DNA of 64,000 nt, from the NCBI GenBank assembly GCA_028023455.1, contig JAQFVV010006429.1, forward strand, positions 372,001-436,000, in the 5' to 3' direction. Below are positions 24,536-37,235 of this stretch, piece after piece (within the stretch, counting starts at the first letter, position 1; each line of letters opens with the position of its first letter). The position numbers and the translations under genes were made by a program. This DNA comes from Epiperipatus broadwayi (Eukaryota; Onychophora; Udeonychophora; Euonychophora; Peripatidae). The notes beneath the pieces are model-generated. The model was not told where the DNA came from. It was given only the letters and a program-made list of their open reading frames with translations, and searched no databases.

Positions 24536-27125
24536 TGAAGCAGTCGGATCTGAGTTCGATCCTAGCTTCATGTTATTTACCCTAATACTAACCTTAAATT
24601 TCCGATGCAATAGGGCTTTATACGTTCAATCCACGCTAATTTCCATAATAAATAATTTATTTCAAATGCGTATTAAAATTAATTAGTTTAGCTTAAAATT
24701 GATCAATTCTCTAAATAAATTCATGAGAAAATATTCATGAATTTATATATATTAAATTGCGTGGATTGTGCGTATATACTTGTAAATATTAAAAATATAT
24801 AATTGTTCGAAAGTTTCATTGCGTCGGGAATACTTGTTTTTTTTTAATTTTAAATAATTTGTTAAAGTGTTGTTGATTAAAAACTACATTCTTTCGATAA
24901 GCTCTCAAATTCTCAAAAACAACAGTAAAGTTTTATTAATTGGAAAAAGATAAGAATTCAATTTTCTAATTAAAATCATTTCAGATTTTAAGAATTCATT
25001 TTCTAATTAGGAAAGGAATTCAAAAATTAGTTTGAAAGCCTTATCGAGGGAATGTATTTGAAAACAACTAATTGATAATAAAATGAGCGCTAGCCTTAAG
25101 GCATCTGGACAATATATATAGCCCTGAAAAGTCAGGAGAAGGGGCTAGCTTTGTTGTAGAGTAGTGCAGTGAACTCTGTGCGTATAAAAATTAAATACAT
25201 CATGATAGAGGGCTAGAACATCAGGAATCTGGCTACGGTTCCTAAAGTCCCGAGAAATCTTCACTGGAGCTGTTGAACCTTTTCCGGATCGATCATTCTG
25301 CTAAAATTATGGAGGCTACTAAAATGCTGTTCCAATAATCAATCAATGGTGCCTACGTTTTTAACAACCTGGAGGTGTAACTTAAGGACCAGCACGGAAG
25401 GGGTAATATATGTTTCTATAATGGACGTTAAACTTTCTGGCCAGTTCGAACTTTATTTTACACTCCTCCTTATTAAGAGCTCTTTTATTCTTTAATGTAA
25501 AATCTTTGTAACACCTTTTATTTATAAAATGCTACTGTAAATCTATAGCGTAATTCTTTAAATCTCTAGTCTTTAAACTTTTTCTTTTCTTACCTGGCGG
25601 TTCGTTTAATATATATATATTAGTGTGCTTTATTAAGGTCGTATTTAAAAATTATATGCCAATAATCTTTCGACTCGATGAGCTCCTTGATTCCATTTGC
25701 CTCACGCAAATAATATAACATTAATTTCAAATAGTAATTCTCGCCCATTAGAGCTAAATTTATAAGTTCTATTAATCATCGAGTCAAAGGAAAATATTAC
25801 ATGTTTACTATTTTTACATTTAGCTAATAATAAATTATTAGCTCAATTTTTGACCTATGTCCCCAGCTCCTATCTAAGTTATAAGTATTTATATATATTC
25901 ACATAATGTTAAATGATTTTCTTGTTCCACTAATATTTATTTATGCAAATATAATCTTAAATGTCTTTATTGCAAAAAGGGTCGATAAAGGGTTAAATGT
26001 ATTTTAATTCCACTTTTGTTATTTTATATTAATATTCAGGAAGGGCACGATATTAGGGCATAATTAATATAGTTTATAAATGTTTTAAAATAGTTCGATA
26101 AAAGTTCGTTTGACTTTAATTAATTGGTCAAGTCATCATGTAGAGCATTCTACATGGGTTTTATTTTTCAACGATGACTATCAAGTCATCATCATCAAAC
26201 GTTGCTGACGTAGGGCCATCTTCCGCTCCGTTAGGCTGGTCGGTGATCATATTCTCTTATTTAAATTTCTCAAGGAAGAAAGTACTTCCTTTCGTATTCA
26301 TTAGTCAAAGGGCGTAAGACTTGTTGATGCAAGCCGCCATAGGGCTTCGATCATCGACTAGCGATCATCTTTAAATTTGACTCTCTGCCTTGTAATTCGT
26401 CAAGCACCATTGCATTTTTGTTCTGGTAAAACCCGCTCCATGCTCGTAATCCATGATGAAGGGATTTAAATTAAAGTCGAACAAATTTTCAAATATATTT
26501 AGTTTAAATCAGTTTTCAAATCAAGATTAAAGTTATGCCTTAAATTACGTATCTTGCTCTTCATGAGTAGATTTTCGAATGTGAAAATAAATATCACATT
26601 CTGTCATAATAAAATTAGAGCAATCATTTCCTTATTAATGAATACCTTTATCTGCCTTTATATTTCTCGTTGGGGGCATAGACATAGAATTCCATGTTGT
26701 GTAATACTTGTTGGCATATGATAAGGACCGCCACTCTTATTATAATTGTAAGATATCTTCAAGACTAGAGGTAGTTAATGTATTTTATATTCTATGAAAC
26801 AAAACAAATTATTCTTATTAAATACTTTCCAACATACTTGGTTTCTTAGTTCATCATTCTTTTTATAATTATTTAAATGTTAATACTCGCTGTCTGTGTT
26901 GGCAACCCGAACATACATATGATTCGATTTGAAAGTAGTCAAAGTTAATTGATATTCGTGTCAGTAAAAGGGTCTCTAGTCCTCACCAACCGTTGAGCTA
27001 GTTCTTGGCGCATGGCACTGTGCCGTCGATTTCTGCTATCTGAGCTGTTGAGTTGGGTTTGAATTCAGTTTTGAACCGCCTGAGTTTGAATCCGATTTGA
27101 CTTGCGGTGGTGGTGGGTTTCGACC
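24536..27125 (+). repeat. left arm of the palindrome
   Basis: It runs from the hairpin GAAGCAG ... GCTTC at the outer end to GGTGGTGGTGGGTTTCGAC at about 27120. The inner about 230 bp, from TGTTGGCAACCC at 26897, is also present as a direct copy at 29330. A TATA-like GACAATATATATAGCC lies near 25108-25124. No coding frame longer than about 90 codons, and none with a recognisable domain. Confidence 0.8.
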
Positions 27126-29329
27126 AGTTTTACTGTACCGGTCCATTCTCCCTGCGAATTTCCTGATCCTAATCTTGCACTGAGCATGAAGTGAACAAGA
27201 TTTAACAGGAAAAGAAATGGATACCAATCTAGCCGATTGTCTGTACTCATGTATATGGGTACTTCTAGCCAAACTGATAGAAGAGTGGATTGACAGGACT
27301 CTTCCAGTTAAAAACACCCTTTTGTTGATATCTTATTTGAATGCCCGAATATTTAGAACAATGGCAAGTACACACCTTTGAAAAATCTATTTACAAAATA
27401 GATTTTTGCGCGCCACTTCTAGAAAAGAATAAAAATGAATTTTTTTTCCCTCCCAGAAGGATGTGCAATACCATATGTCCAGCGAAGCATGAGAATAAGA
27501 TTCAACACCCCAGTAGAGCGATATCCCTTTGTGGCTAGCTCAGTCACTCTACATCTAGGGTCTTCAAATGGGTAAGTTAAATGATTATTACAGGTACGTG
27601 GTTGATAAGGAAAGAACACATTTTTATCAATATAAATAATAATACGAAACCGAAACAAGTTTAATATTATGATTAAATATTTATTTAATCCCAAATACCC
27701 ACCACCATTTCATACTAATGATGATATAATAAAAAAAAAAATACTAAATAATTAATGATAACAACCCATGTATGCATTGAAATCGATAAACACAATTTGA
27801 AATAAAATAATAATAAATCCCTAAAGCTATTTACAATGTTTGTAAGTAATGGAAGTGGTCTGAGCTCTTTTTACCCAATAGAAATAAATTTTAATTTGTG
27901 TGATTTGATATACAGATATGAGATTTTCGGTCATACAGGCATACGCCTTTACTGATAACTTTAAAACCTTTTTATTGATAGGAAATATAATAATGGAACT
28001 ATGCATATTTGCACAATGAAATATATCACTAATTTCATATTTTCAACAAGTCAATATGTTTCATGGGCTCAGATACCATATCGTACTCACCATAAGGTAC
28101 TGTATCTATTTCCGTTTTGCCAAAGATAAATTTCTATACATGTATATACGTGCAGCCAAATTATACACTTACTATTATTTTAAATATAAAGTTATTAGAG
28201 TACTTGCTTCCAGGGAACCTGTAATAAATCAATCCCTTCTTACACTCATCGTGAGGTGTAGCAGTCACAAAAAAAAAAAAAAAAAACTTAAAAGGATATC
28301 CGGTTAAATACATTTTTAGATATTCAGCATGAGATATCATATTTACCGAATATAATAAGCGTATGAACGCATACATATATCTACATGCATATTTATATTT
28401 GACGAATTTCAGGAATAACAACAACAGCAAAACGAATAGCAATAACAACAACAATAACAAAAAAAATCTCATTGCGATCTTTGCTGAAAATACTAATTTG
28501 AAATAGAAAAATTCACTCAAAGGATTTAAGTAAAAGCTTTACCATTTATGACCGCAATAACCGTAAATTTATACATATGCGAGAGACTCTCTCATTTTTA
28601 AATGATAAATAATAATAACAAAAAATATATATATATCTAATCGGAAATAGAAAAGTTAATTGTTTCAATGTTAATAAATATCTTAAAATAAACTTATATC
28701 TGCATCTTCATTCTTCTCCTCTGGGCTGAGTGGGCTTCAAGTTAACTGGCTGTGTGGTGACGATTTCTTCCATTTAGTACGGCGGCGTTTGTCATCATCG
28801 TGGGTGGCTGGAACTGGCGTGGTCACATCTTGGCGGCTTGGGACAGAGAAAGGGCGGTGCGCTGGCTGGTTGTCTACCCCACGGTCATTTTACTGGACTC
28901 ACTGGTAGATTGTTTCATATTTTCCTCTGTTTGTATATGATAATAAATTTTATTAAGAGTTCTTAAAAGAACTATATAATGGATTTCTTAGAAAATGTCA
29001 GCAGCGGTCTAGTCCATAAATTTATCTCTAAGTTGTTAGATGATTGAAAATCTCTGGAGCAAAAGTAGTGAACGACTTGAATGCCAAAGAAAGAATGAAT
29101 CCCACAGCACTATCAATCCCACTAATCCCCTGAGAAGCATGAATCAGCCAATCCTTCCAATTTATCTTATCATTTAGATTATAACATTCCTTATTGATTA
29201 CTCAGACCACTTGCTCACAAAATCAATTCAAAAGAATTTTTAAAAAGATAACAGTTTAATTAAAGCATTAGCAAACATTTTGCTTTTGACCAGATTTTTG
29301 CACAAGCAATTAACATTCTTAGTTTACAG
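27126..29329. other. unique spacer of the palindrome
   Basis: About 2.2 kb not present in the arms. Two parts are less AT-rich (27126-27600 and 28700-28900). The second contains GGCGGCGTTTGTCATC and GGCGGTGCGCTGGCTGG. Short frames at 27036-27317, 27419-27694 and 28161-28520 have no recognisable domain; the last is a low-complexity leucine run. A poly-A run of 18 lies at 28269-28286. I cannot name this sequence. Confidence 0.4.
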
Positions 29330-29595
29330 TGTTGGCAACCCGAACATACATATGATTTGATTTAAAAAGTATTCAAAGTAATTAATTATTAGATATTCGT
29401 GTCAGTGCAAGGGTCTCTAGTCCTCACCAACCGTTGAACTAGTTCTTGGCGCATAGCACTGTGCCGTCGATTTCTGCTATCTGAGCTGTTAAGTTGGGTT
29501 TGAATTCAGTTTTGAACCGCCTGAGTTTGAATCCGATTTGACGTGCGGTGGTGGTGGTTTTTGACCGGAATATGGTTATGTTTTTGGCGCCCAAC
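29330..29595 (+). repeat. third copy of the arm's inner end, with PBS-like tail
   Basis: A direct copy of 26897-27125 (TGTTGGCAACCCGAAC to GGTGGTGGTGG), extended by about 45 bp and ending TTTTTGGCGCCCAACATG. The word TGGCGCCCAACATGGGGC starts with TGG and resembles retroelement primer-binding sites, which are complementary to a tRNA 3' end. It pairs as a palindrome with the right arm. Confidence 0.6.
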
Positions 29596-29599
29596 ATGG

Positions 29600-32217
29600 G
29601 GCGCCAAAAACATAACCATGTACCAGTCGAAACCCACCACCACCGCAAGTCAAATCGGATTCAAACTCAGGCGGTTCAAAACTAAATTCAAACCCAACTC
29701 AACAGCTCAGATAGCAGAAATCGACGGCACAGTGCCATGCGCCAAGAACTAGCTCAACGGTTGGTGAGGACTAGAGACCCTTTTACTGACACGAATATCA
29801 ATTAACTTTGACTACTTTCAAATCGAATCATATGTATGTTCGGGTTGCCAACACAGACAGCGAGTATTAACATTTAAATAATTATAAAAAGAATGATGAA
29901 CTAAGAAACCAAGTATGTTGGAAAGTATTTAATAAGAATAATTTGTTTTGTTTCATAGAATATAAAATACATTAACTACCTCTAGTCTTTAAGATATCTT
30001 ACAATTATAATAAGAGTGGCGGTCCTTATCATATGCCAACAAGTATTACACAACATGGAATTCTATGTCTATGCCTCCAACGAGAAATATAAAGGCAGAT
30101 AAAGGTATTCATTAATAAGGAAATGATTGCTCTAATTTTATTATGACAGAATGTGATATTTATTTTCACATTCGAAAATCTACTCATGAAGAGCAAGATA
30201 CGTAATTTAGGGCATAACTTTAATCTTGATTTGAAAACTGATTTAACTAAATATATTTGAAAATTTGTTCGACTTTAATTTAAATCCCTTCATCATGGAT
30301 TACGAGCATGGAGCGGGTTTTACCGGAACAAAAATGCAATGGTGCTTGACGAATTACGAGGCAGAGAGTCAAATTTAAAGATGATCGCTAGTCGATGATC
30401 GAAGCCCTATGGCGGCTTGCATCAACAAGTCTTATGCCCTTTGACTAATGAATACGAAAGGAAGTACTTTCTTCCTTGAGAAATTTAAATAAGAGAATAT
30501 GATCACCGACCAGCCTAACGGAGCGGAAGATGGCCCTACGTCAGCAACGTTTGATGATGATGACTTGATAGTCATCGTTGAAAAATAAAACCCATGTAGA
30601 ATGCTCTACGTGATGACTTGACCAATTAATTAAAGTCAAACGAACTTTTATCGAACTATTTTAAAACATTTATAAACTATATTAATTATGCCCTAATATC
30701 GTGTCCTTCCTGAATATTAATATAAAATAACAAAAGTGGAATTAAAATACATTTAACCCTTTATCGACCCTTTTTGCAATAAAGACATTTAAGATTATAT
30801 TTGCATAAATAAATATTAGTGGAACAAGAAAATCATTTAACATTATGTGAATATATATAAATACTTATAACTTAGATAGGAGCTGGGGACATAGGTCAAA
30901 AATTGAGCTAATAATTTATTATTAGCTAAATGTAAAAATAGTAAACATGTAATATTTTCCTTTGACTCGATGATTAATAGAACTTATAAATTTAGCTCTA
31001 ATGGGCGAGAATTACTATTTGAAATTAATGTTATATTATTTGCGTGAGGCAAATGGAATCAAGGAGCTCATCGAGTCGAAAGATTATTGGCATATAATTT
31101 TTAAATACGACCTTAATAAAGCACACTAATATATATATATATATTAAACGAACCACCAGGTAAGAAAAGAAAAAGTTTAAAGACTAGAGATTTAAAGAAT
31201 TACGCTATAGATTTACAGTAGCATTTTATAAATAAAAGATGTTACAAAGATTTTACATTAAAGAATAAAAGAGCTCTTAATAAGGAGGAGTGTAAAATAA
31301 AGTTCGAACTGGCCAGAAAGTTTAACGTCCATTATAGAAACATATATTACCCCTTCCGTGCTGGTCCTTAAGTTACACCTCCAGGTTGTTAAAAACGTAG
31401 GTACCATTGATTGATTATTGGAACAGCATTTTAGTAGCCTCCATAATTTTAGCAGAATGATCGATCCGGAAAAGGTTCAACAGCTCCAGTGAAGATTTCT
31501 CGGGACTTTAGGAACCGTAGCCAGATTCCTGATGTTTTAGCCCTCTATCATGATGTATTTAATTTTTTATACGCACAGAGTTCACTGCACTACTCTACAA
31601 CAAAGCTAGCCCCTTCTCCTGACTTTTCAGGGCTATATATATTGTCCAGATGCCTTAAGGCTAGCGCTCATTTTATTATCAATTAGTTGTTTTCAAATAC
31701 ATTCCCTCGATAAGGCTTTCAAACTAATTTTTGAATTCCTTTCCTAATTAGAAAATGAATTCTTAAAATCTGAAATGATTTTAATTAGAAATTGAATTCT
31801 TATCTTTTTCCAATTAATAAAACTTTACTGTTGTTTTTGAGAATTTGAGAGCTTATCGAAAGAATGTAGTTTTTAATCAACAACACTTTAACAAATTATT
31901 TAAAATTAAAAAAAAAAACAAGTATTCCCGACGCAATGAAACTTTCGAACAATTATATATTTTTAATATTTACAAGTATATACGCACAATCCACGCAATT
32001 TAATATATATAAATTCATGAATATTTTCTCATGAATTTATTTAGAGAATTGATCAATTTTAAGCTAAACTAATTAATTTTAATACGCATTTGAAATAAAT
32101 TATTTATTATGGAAATTAGCGTGGATTGAACGTATAAAGCCCCATTGCATCGGAAATTTAAGGTTAGTATTAGGGTAAATAACATGAAGCTATTCGAACT
32201 CAGATCCGACTGCTTCA
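29600..32217 (-). repeat. right arm of the palindrome
   Basis: Inverted match of the left arm, from CCAACA at 29853 outwards, plus the 29600-29853 inner end. It ends in CTGCTTCA at 32217, followed by GTATATTACATATATTG. That flank also matches, inverted, the sequence just left of PLE 1 (about 22775-22790), so the arms extended a little further before PLE 1 inserted. Confidence 0.8.
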
Positions 32218-32541
32218 GTATATTACATATATTGTGAAACGAATACAGATATCAAACTTTATTATATATATATATATATATATCTTTATACATTTCATTG
32301 CCTTATAATTTAATACATCTATCATGTGGTTCAATGAATTGTCAATATTAACTAAGGCTTTTATTTGAGATAGCATTTATATTATCATTATCCTGAAAAT
32401 TCATGTTATGACTTATTTTTTGGTTAAGTTTTATTTTCAATGAAACATGGTATTTATTTATATTATCAGAAAACTTAACAATAAAATAGTCACTACTTAT
32501 TTCTGTAAATCTAAATTTTATTAGTGTTTGTTCTTCTATAT

Positions 32542-34600
32542 CAGTGTTTCCCAAAGTGGGTAATACTGCCCCCAGTGGGCAAAGACTTCTAGGGGGGGAT
32601 AGTGAGTTCAGAAGCATTCGGGGGGGGGATGTTCAGGTGATCTAGCCTTTTCTATGGTCACACCGATCGTCAGCTTTAACTCACTGTCAAACCACTAATT
32701 TTAATATTATTTTGCCGGATTTTATGGTTATTTTATAAATTGTTTATGTGCAAGAATATATAAAAAATGGAAATAGCCAGAGTAATTGTAAATGTTTTGC
32801 ACATTTTTTATTTTTTTATTTTCTTTATTAACAAGTTAAAAGGAATGCAGGTTATTATTGTATGGCTAATTTAAATTTTACTAATAGATAGAAGTAGTCA
32901 TCCTGTGCATTATATTTTTTGTTAAAAAATAAAATAATTTAAGATCAATTTCAGCTGAGAGAATTTAAAAATTTATCATATCTCAGATTTGTTTTTGTTT
33001 TGAATCTTTTGTAAAGATGTAAAAATCTATTTCCATTGTATTAAAATTGGAAGTTATATGTAAAACGGAACTCTTTGAGGAATTAAAACAGTCGGAGTGA
33101 AAATAAAAGATGTGAAAGATAAATGGTGTAAAAAGCTTTATCAATTGTGTTATGATAAATTATTTAAGAAATTGGAGATAATGAACTGTAATAGTGAAAG
33201 AGGGGTCCTCAATTTGTATTGCTAGAGGTTGCTATAAATGTTTTTCAGCAGGTGCTGAGATGGACTTTTTTGAATTTATTTTCTTCCTTGTTATGTTTTG
33301 TTGCTGGACGGTTAAGGATTTTCTTAACTAAGAGAAATATTCTAGTTGTGAAGCAGTGGAGAACTTTATCAAAGAAGGCAGAGCTGAGCCTCGCTTCAAA
33401 TTATAGTCTGTCCAGAATTGTGTGATCTACTCTTGGCTGGCTGCCGTTATTATTATAAAGATTTCTAGAGAAAGCTGAGAAATATAAAAATGCCTACATT
33501 TTATCATTAAAATGCAATTAAAGTGAACTCCCCAAGTTAATGCACCATCCAGATTCCTACATTGCTGTTATGTATGTAGTCACAGATGCTAACTGATGTT
33601 GATGAACATCTTAATGTCTACATTTTGTTGTGAAGAAAAAGAAACCATCACCGCCTTGTCATGGTTTATAGTGCACTTAAAAGTTACCAAGTCTGGAGTT
33701 GGTTAATGAAAAGATACCAGAAGGAAGCTGGATAAAAAAATTTTTTATTTATTTATTATCATTATGTCTTGTTGCTATAAATTTTATTGTATTTTTTTTT
33801 TTTTAATACTTATTGTTTGATTTTTCTACTTTAAAACAGTTCTATCAAATTAATTTCTGGAATGCTTGTGTGGATGCTGAGGCATGCATATATATATATA
33901 TATATGTGGATGCTGAGGCATGCATATATATATATATATGTTTGTTGTTGTTTGCTTTTAACACACTGTTCTATTTGAGAAAAGAGAAATGTACTTTGTG
34001 TGAAATTATTATTATTTTTATAATCTCGGTATGTGATTATTGAAAATTTATTGACATGCTGATTTGTTGGTTTTTTTTTATTTTGTTGGCAGCGGTATTT
34101 CCTTTTTGAAAGTGTTTTTCAAAAGTGGCACATAAAGGTGAGGTTTAGGTTCAGCCTTTCAAAGATATACCGCCTAAAACATTGTGGTATCAATTAGCAA
34201 GGTATTAGAGTTTTGGATACGGGAAAAATCGGGAAATATAATCAATTTTGGTTTAATTTCACTTATTTAAACTTAAATATAATAACTGTATTTTTATATT
34301 GGACTATCACAAACCTTCAGAAAAACATTAAATGTTATAACTTTACTTTTTTTTTCTTGTTATTGATATTGAGTTTATGTTGATGCCTTATTGTGATGCA
34401 TGACAATGACATCATGTTATATCTTGTGTGCATCATATGAATTACGGAGTAGACATCATCCAGTACAGTATCATTAGTTGTTATTTACGTCAAAAATCTC
34501 AAACAGATTGAACGCGGAAAACTGTTATACTTGGGGAGGGGGAGACATTACAAAATTTGTCTTGCAAAGAGGGCAGTGACCTGAAAAAGTTTCAGAACAT
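32542..34600 (+). mobile_element. probable hAT transposon remnant
   Basis: The left end CAGTGTTTCCCAAAGTGGG (32542-32560) followed by a C/G-run-rich segment is the classic start of many hAT elements. A matching but poor right end is seen near 34560-34590: GAGGGCAGTGACCTGAAAAAG, then GTTT and a degenerate terminus. The interior has only broken short frames, for example 33219-33425, with no transposase motif that I can name. The right border and target duplication are uncertain. Confidence 0.45.
33870..33943. repeat. tandem duplication of about 35 bp with (TA)n
   Basis: TGTGGATGCTGAGGCATGCA followed by a TA run occurs twice in a row. It interrupts the hAT-like interior. Confidence 0.9.
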
Positions 34601-34604
34601 ATAT

Positions 34605-35206
34605 TTTAAACTATGCTGAAACAAGAATAAATTTGAAACTTAATCCAGATTTAACTGTAACTCTATTAATTTAATATTAATACACAAAAGTAAGCAATAA
34701 AATATATTTTTATATTAATCTTTAAAAATAATAAATGAAATCAGGTAATGGTAAATTTTTAATAAACCAAATGCATATGCAATCAAAGAAAGCAGAATAA
34801 CTTTGATGAACTGTCAAATAGAGATATATACATCAATTTTCATTCTCAGACAACGTAAAGGATAAAATACTCACCTGTTATTCTTGTAGCCACATATTTC
34901 TAACACAAATGCTGAAAAAAGAGTAACTCTAAAACATAAGCCAAATGTAAAATCCACATCAACAATTTTATTTATAATTAAATACATAAAGACAATAGAC
35001 AGAATTTCATTTTATAATAACATTTTTCTATAAAATGAGATTATGTCTATCATATTTCAGTATGTAGATATAAGATAAAGTTAATGATTAAAAAATAGTT
35101 TGTATCTTGCGTTTATATATTTAATTTTAAATAGAATTAATAATGCTGCATTTATATCTGGATTGAGCTTCAAATTCATAATTAATTCAGCATTTTATAG
35201 AATATT
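34605..35206. other. AT-rich non-coding DNA
   Basis: Nothing recognisable before the LINE insertion site. Confidence 0.5.
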
Positions 35207-35236
35207 AAGTCTTAGTAAAAAGGAACGCTAAAATGG

Positions 35237-35736
35237 NNNNNNNNNNNNNNNNNNNNNNNNNNNNNNNNNNNNNNNNNNNNNNNNNNNNNNNNNNNNNNNN
35301 NNNNNNNNNNNNNNNNNNNNNNNNNNNNNNNNNNNNNNNNNNNNNNNNNNNNNNNNNNNNNNNNNNNNNNNNNNNNNNNNNNNNNNNNNNNNNNNNNNNN
35401 NNNNNNNNNNNNNNNNNNNNNNNNNNNNNNNNNNNNNNNNNNNNNNNNNNNNNNNNNNNNNNNNNNNNNNNNNNNNNNNNNNNNNNNNNNNNNNNNNNNN
35501 NNNNNNNNNNNNNNNNNNNNNNNNNNNNNNNNNNNNNNNNNNNNNNNNNNNNNNNNNNNNNNNNNNNNNNNNNNNNNNNNNNNNNNNNNNNNNNNNNNNN
35601 NNNNNNNNNNNNNNNNNNNNNNNNNNNNNNNNNNNNNNNNNNNNNNNNNNNNNNNNNNNNNNNNNNNNNNNNNNNNNNNNNNNNNNNNNNNNNNNNNNNN
35701 NNNNNNNNNNNNNNNNNNNNNNNNNNNNNNNNNNNN
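35237..35736. other. assembly gap of exactly 500 N
   Basis: The 21 bases before the gap (35216-35236) are identical to the 21 bases after it (35737-35757). Since these bases include the LINE 5' end, the two contigs most likely overlap and no real sequence is missing. Confidence 0.9.
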
Positions 35737-35850
35737 TAAAAAGGAACGCTAAAATGGCTGCTTGTTTAAAAGTTTGAACTCGTAGCTGTCTTAACTTTAA
35801 GGTAAGTTTAGATAAAAAATAATTTTTATAAAAGCAAATCTCATTATAAT

Positions 35851-36231
35851 TTGCCTTTAATGACTTCTACATCTAAAATGTTAAGAAAAAAGAAGTATAA
35901 CAGTCTACCAGATATTGACAAGTTTAACACGAATTCTTGCTTAGCAACATCCCAAAGTAAAACAGTTAAAACTGAAATATCAAAAAATGTAAAATCTAAT
36001 GCGTATATCAGTAAAACAGTTAATAATTCTGTTCTTCTTAACGAATTTAAAACAAATAGTCAAACAAATAGTCATGCAAATAACCAAGTAAAAAAAGTGC
36101 AAAAAAATAATATGAAAGCTTCTAATAATATAAAAGCTTCTAATAAGAAAAAAAGAACCCCGGAAAACACTAACAGTTTTCAATCCTCAAATAACGTTCA
36201 TGCATGGGGTGAACAAATGGAACTAAATGAA

Positions 36232-36298
<67 letters not shown>

Positions 36299-37235
36299 TA
36301 ATAATAATAATAATATAATAATATAAATATTAGTTCTCCCAGCAAAATGCACAAATTTAAATCACTAACATTCCTTAGTGATAGCAGTGTATCTGTCCCT
36401 ATTAACACAGCGGAAATTGCATCATCAGAACAAAAGAATCAAAAAAGCTATAACAAAAATTAAAAATGATTCTACATCAATTTCCAGTAATCCAACGAAA
36501 TTTATAGACATTAACTCAATTGCAAATAATATAGAAACAAATAAAACTAAATATACTTCTTTTAGCAAGCTTAATGATTATTGGCGAAAGATATTTGCAA
36601 ATAGTCTCTCTCCTTCCACATCCATTATTAGTATAATAGAAAACTATGATCCAGCAGACAATGAATCAATTTTATCTCGTCCTTCTCTACCTGATTATCT
36701 AGAGGAACTGCAAAAGTATAACATGATAAAAAATATAAAATCGACAGCAACTTTCCCAGCTAGATCTTTTATATGCTTAGAATATTTTTCAAAACAACAA
36801 CGCAAAGAAGCAGAAAAATCTGTAACACATTTAAATTTAAAAAAAATATATTACGTCACCAAAGATCCTAATCCAATAGTTTATGGTCACATCATGCATG
36901 CACCTCCAGACTTTACAGATGTTGTGCTACAAAAAAACATATCTGAAATTGCACAGATAATAAATATCTCAAGAGAGCTCACACCTAATATAAAATTTGA
37001 GATTCCAACAAACTGCTGGAAAATTACACTAAAAATGAAACCTAATCATAAACCAGATGAACTTCCACATAGAATTTATATGAGATCCATCCCCATCACA
37101 ATTAGTATTAAAGGTTGTCAACCTCTGCTCCAGAATAGGGCATATAGCTTCACAATGTAACATTGATAACTGTTTAAGTTGTGGCAAAATCGATAGACTT
37201 GGTCACCTTTGTAGTAAAGATAAGGAAAAGTTATC
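35851..37235 (+). pseudogene. LINE ORF1 (nucleic-acid-binding protein), frameshifted
   Basis: Two open stretches, 35851-36318 and 36378-37160, are separated by a frame change inside an (AAT)n tract. The first part is basic and Asn/Lys-rich and runs into a polyasparagine block coded by AAT repeats at 36233-36298. The second (260 codons) carries an ordered region with IVYGHIMHAPPDF and CWKITLKMKPNHKPDELPHRIY. After another frame change, 37107-37230 reads RIGHIASQCNIDNCLSCGK...GHLCSKDK, one truncated and one fuller CCHC knuckle. The protein would package the LINE RNA. The AAT tract is probably a replication-slippage hotspot that broke the frame. Confidence 0.8.

Larger units (their letters stand above)
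24536..32217. repeat. 7.7-kb palindromic LTR-like structure
   Basis: Two inverted arms of about 2.6 kb flank a spacer of about 2.5 kb. The outer ends are TGAAGCAGTCGGATC (left) and GATCCGACTGCTTCA (right), so the structure starts TG and ends CA. The arms match over long stretches with scattered mismatches. Near the right inner edge is a second, tighter palindrome (29330-29853) around a GGCGCC-rich core. No gag, pol, integrase or transposase frame was found in arms or spacer. It could be two large LTR-like sequences joined head to head, or a non-autonomous element with very long inverted repeats. Confidence 0.8.

Noticed and set aside
27036-27317. A gag-like protein in the palindrome arm (RNPPPPQVKSDS...)
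   Set aside because: Short, low-complexity and without any capsid or zinc-knuckle motif. It reads across the border between arm and spacer, so it cannot be a conserved frame.
24536-32217. Polinton/Maverick or other large virus-like transposon
   Set aside because: Inverted arms fit in outline, but no polymerase B, integrase, ATPase or capsid fragment is visible and the total size is too small.
35233-35739. 168-codon frame at the gap
   Set aside because: It consists of N only.
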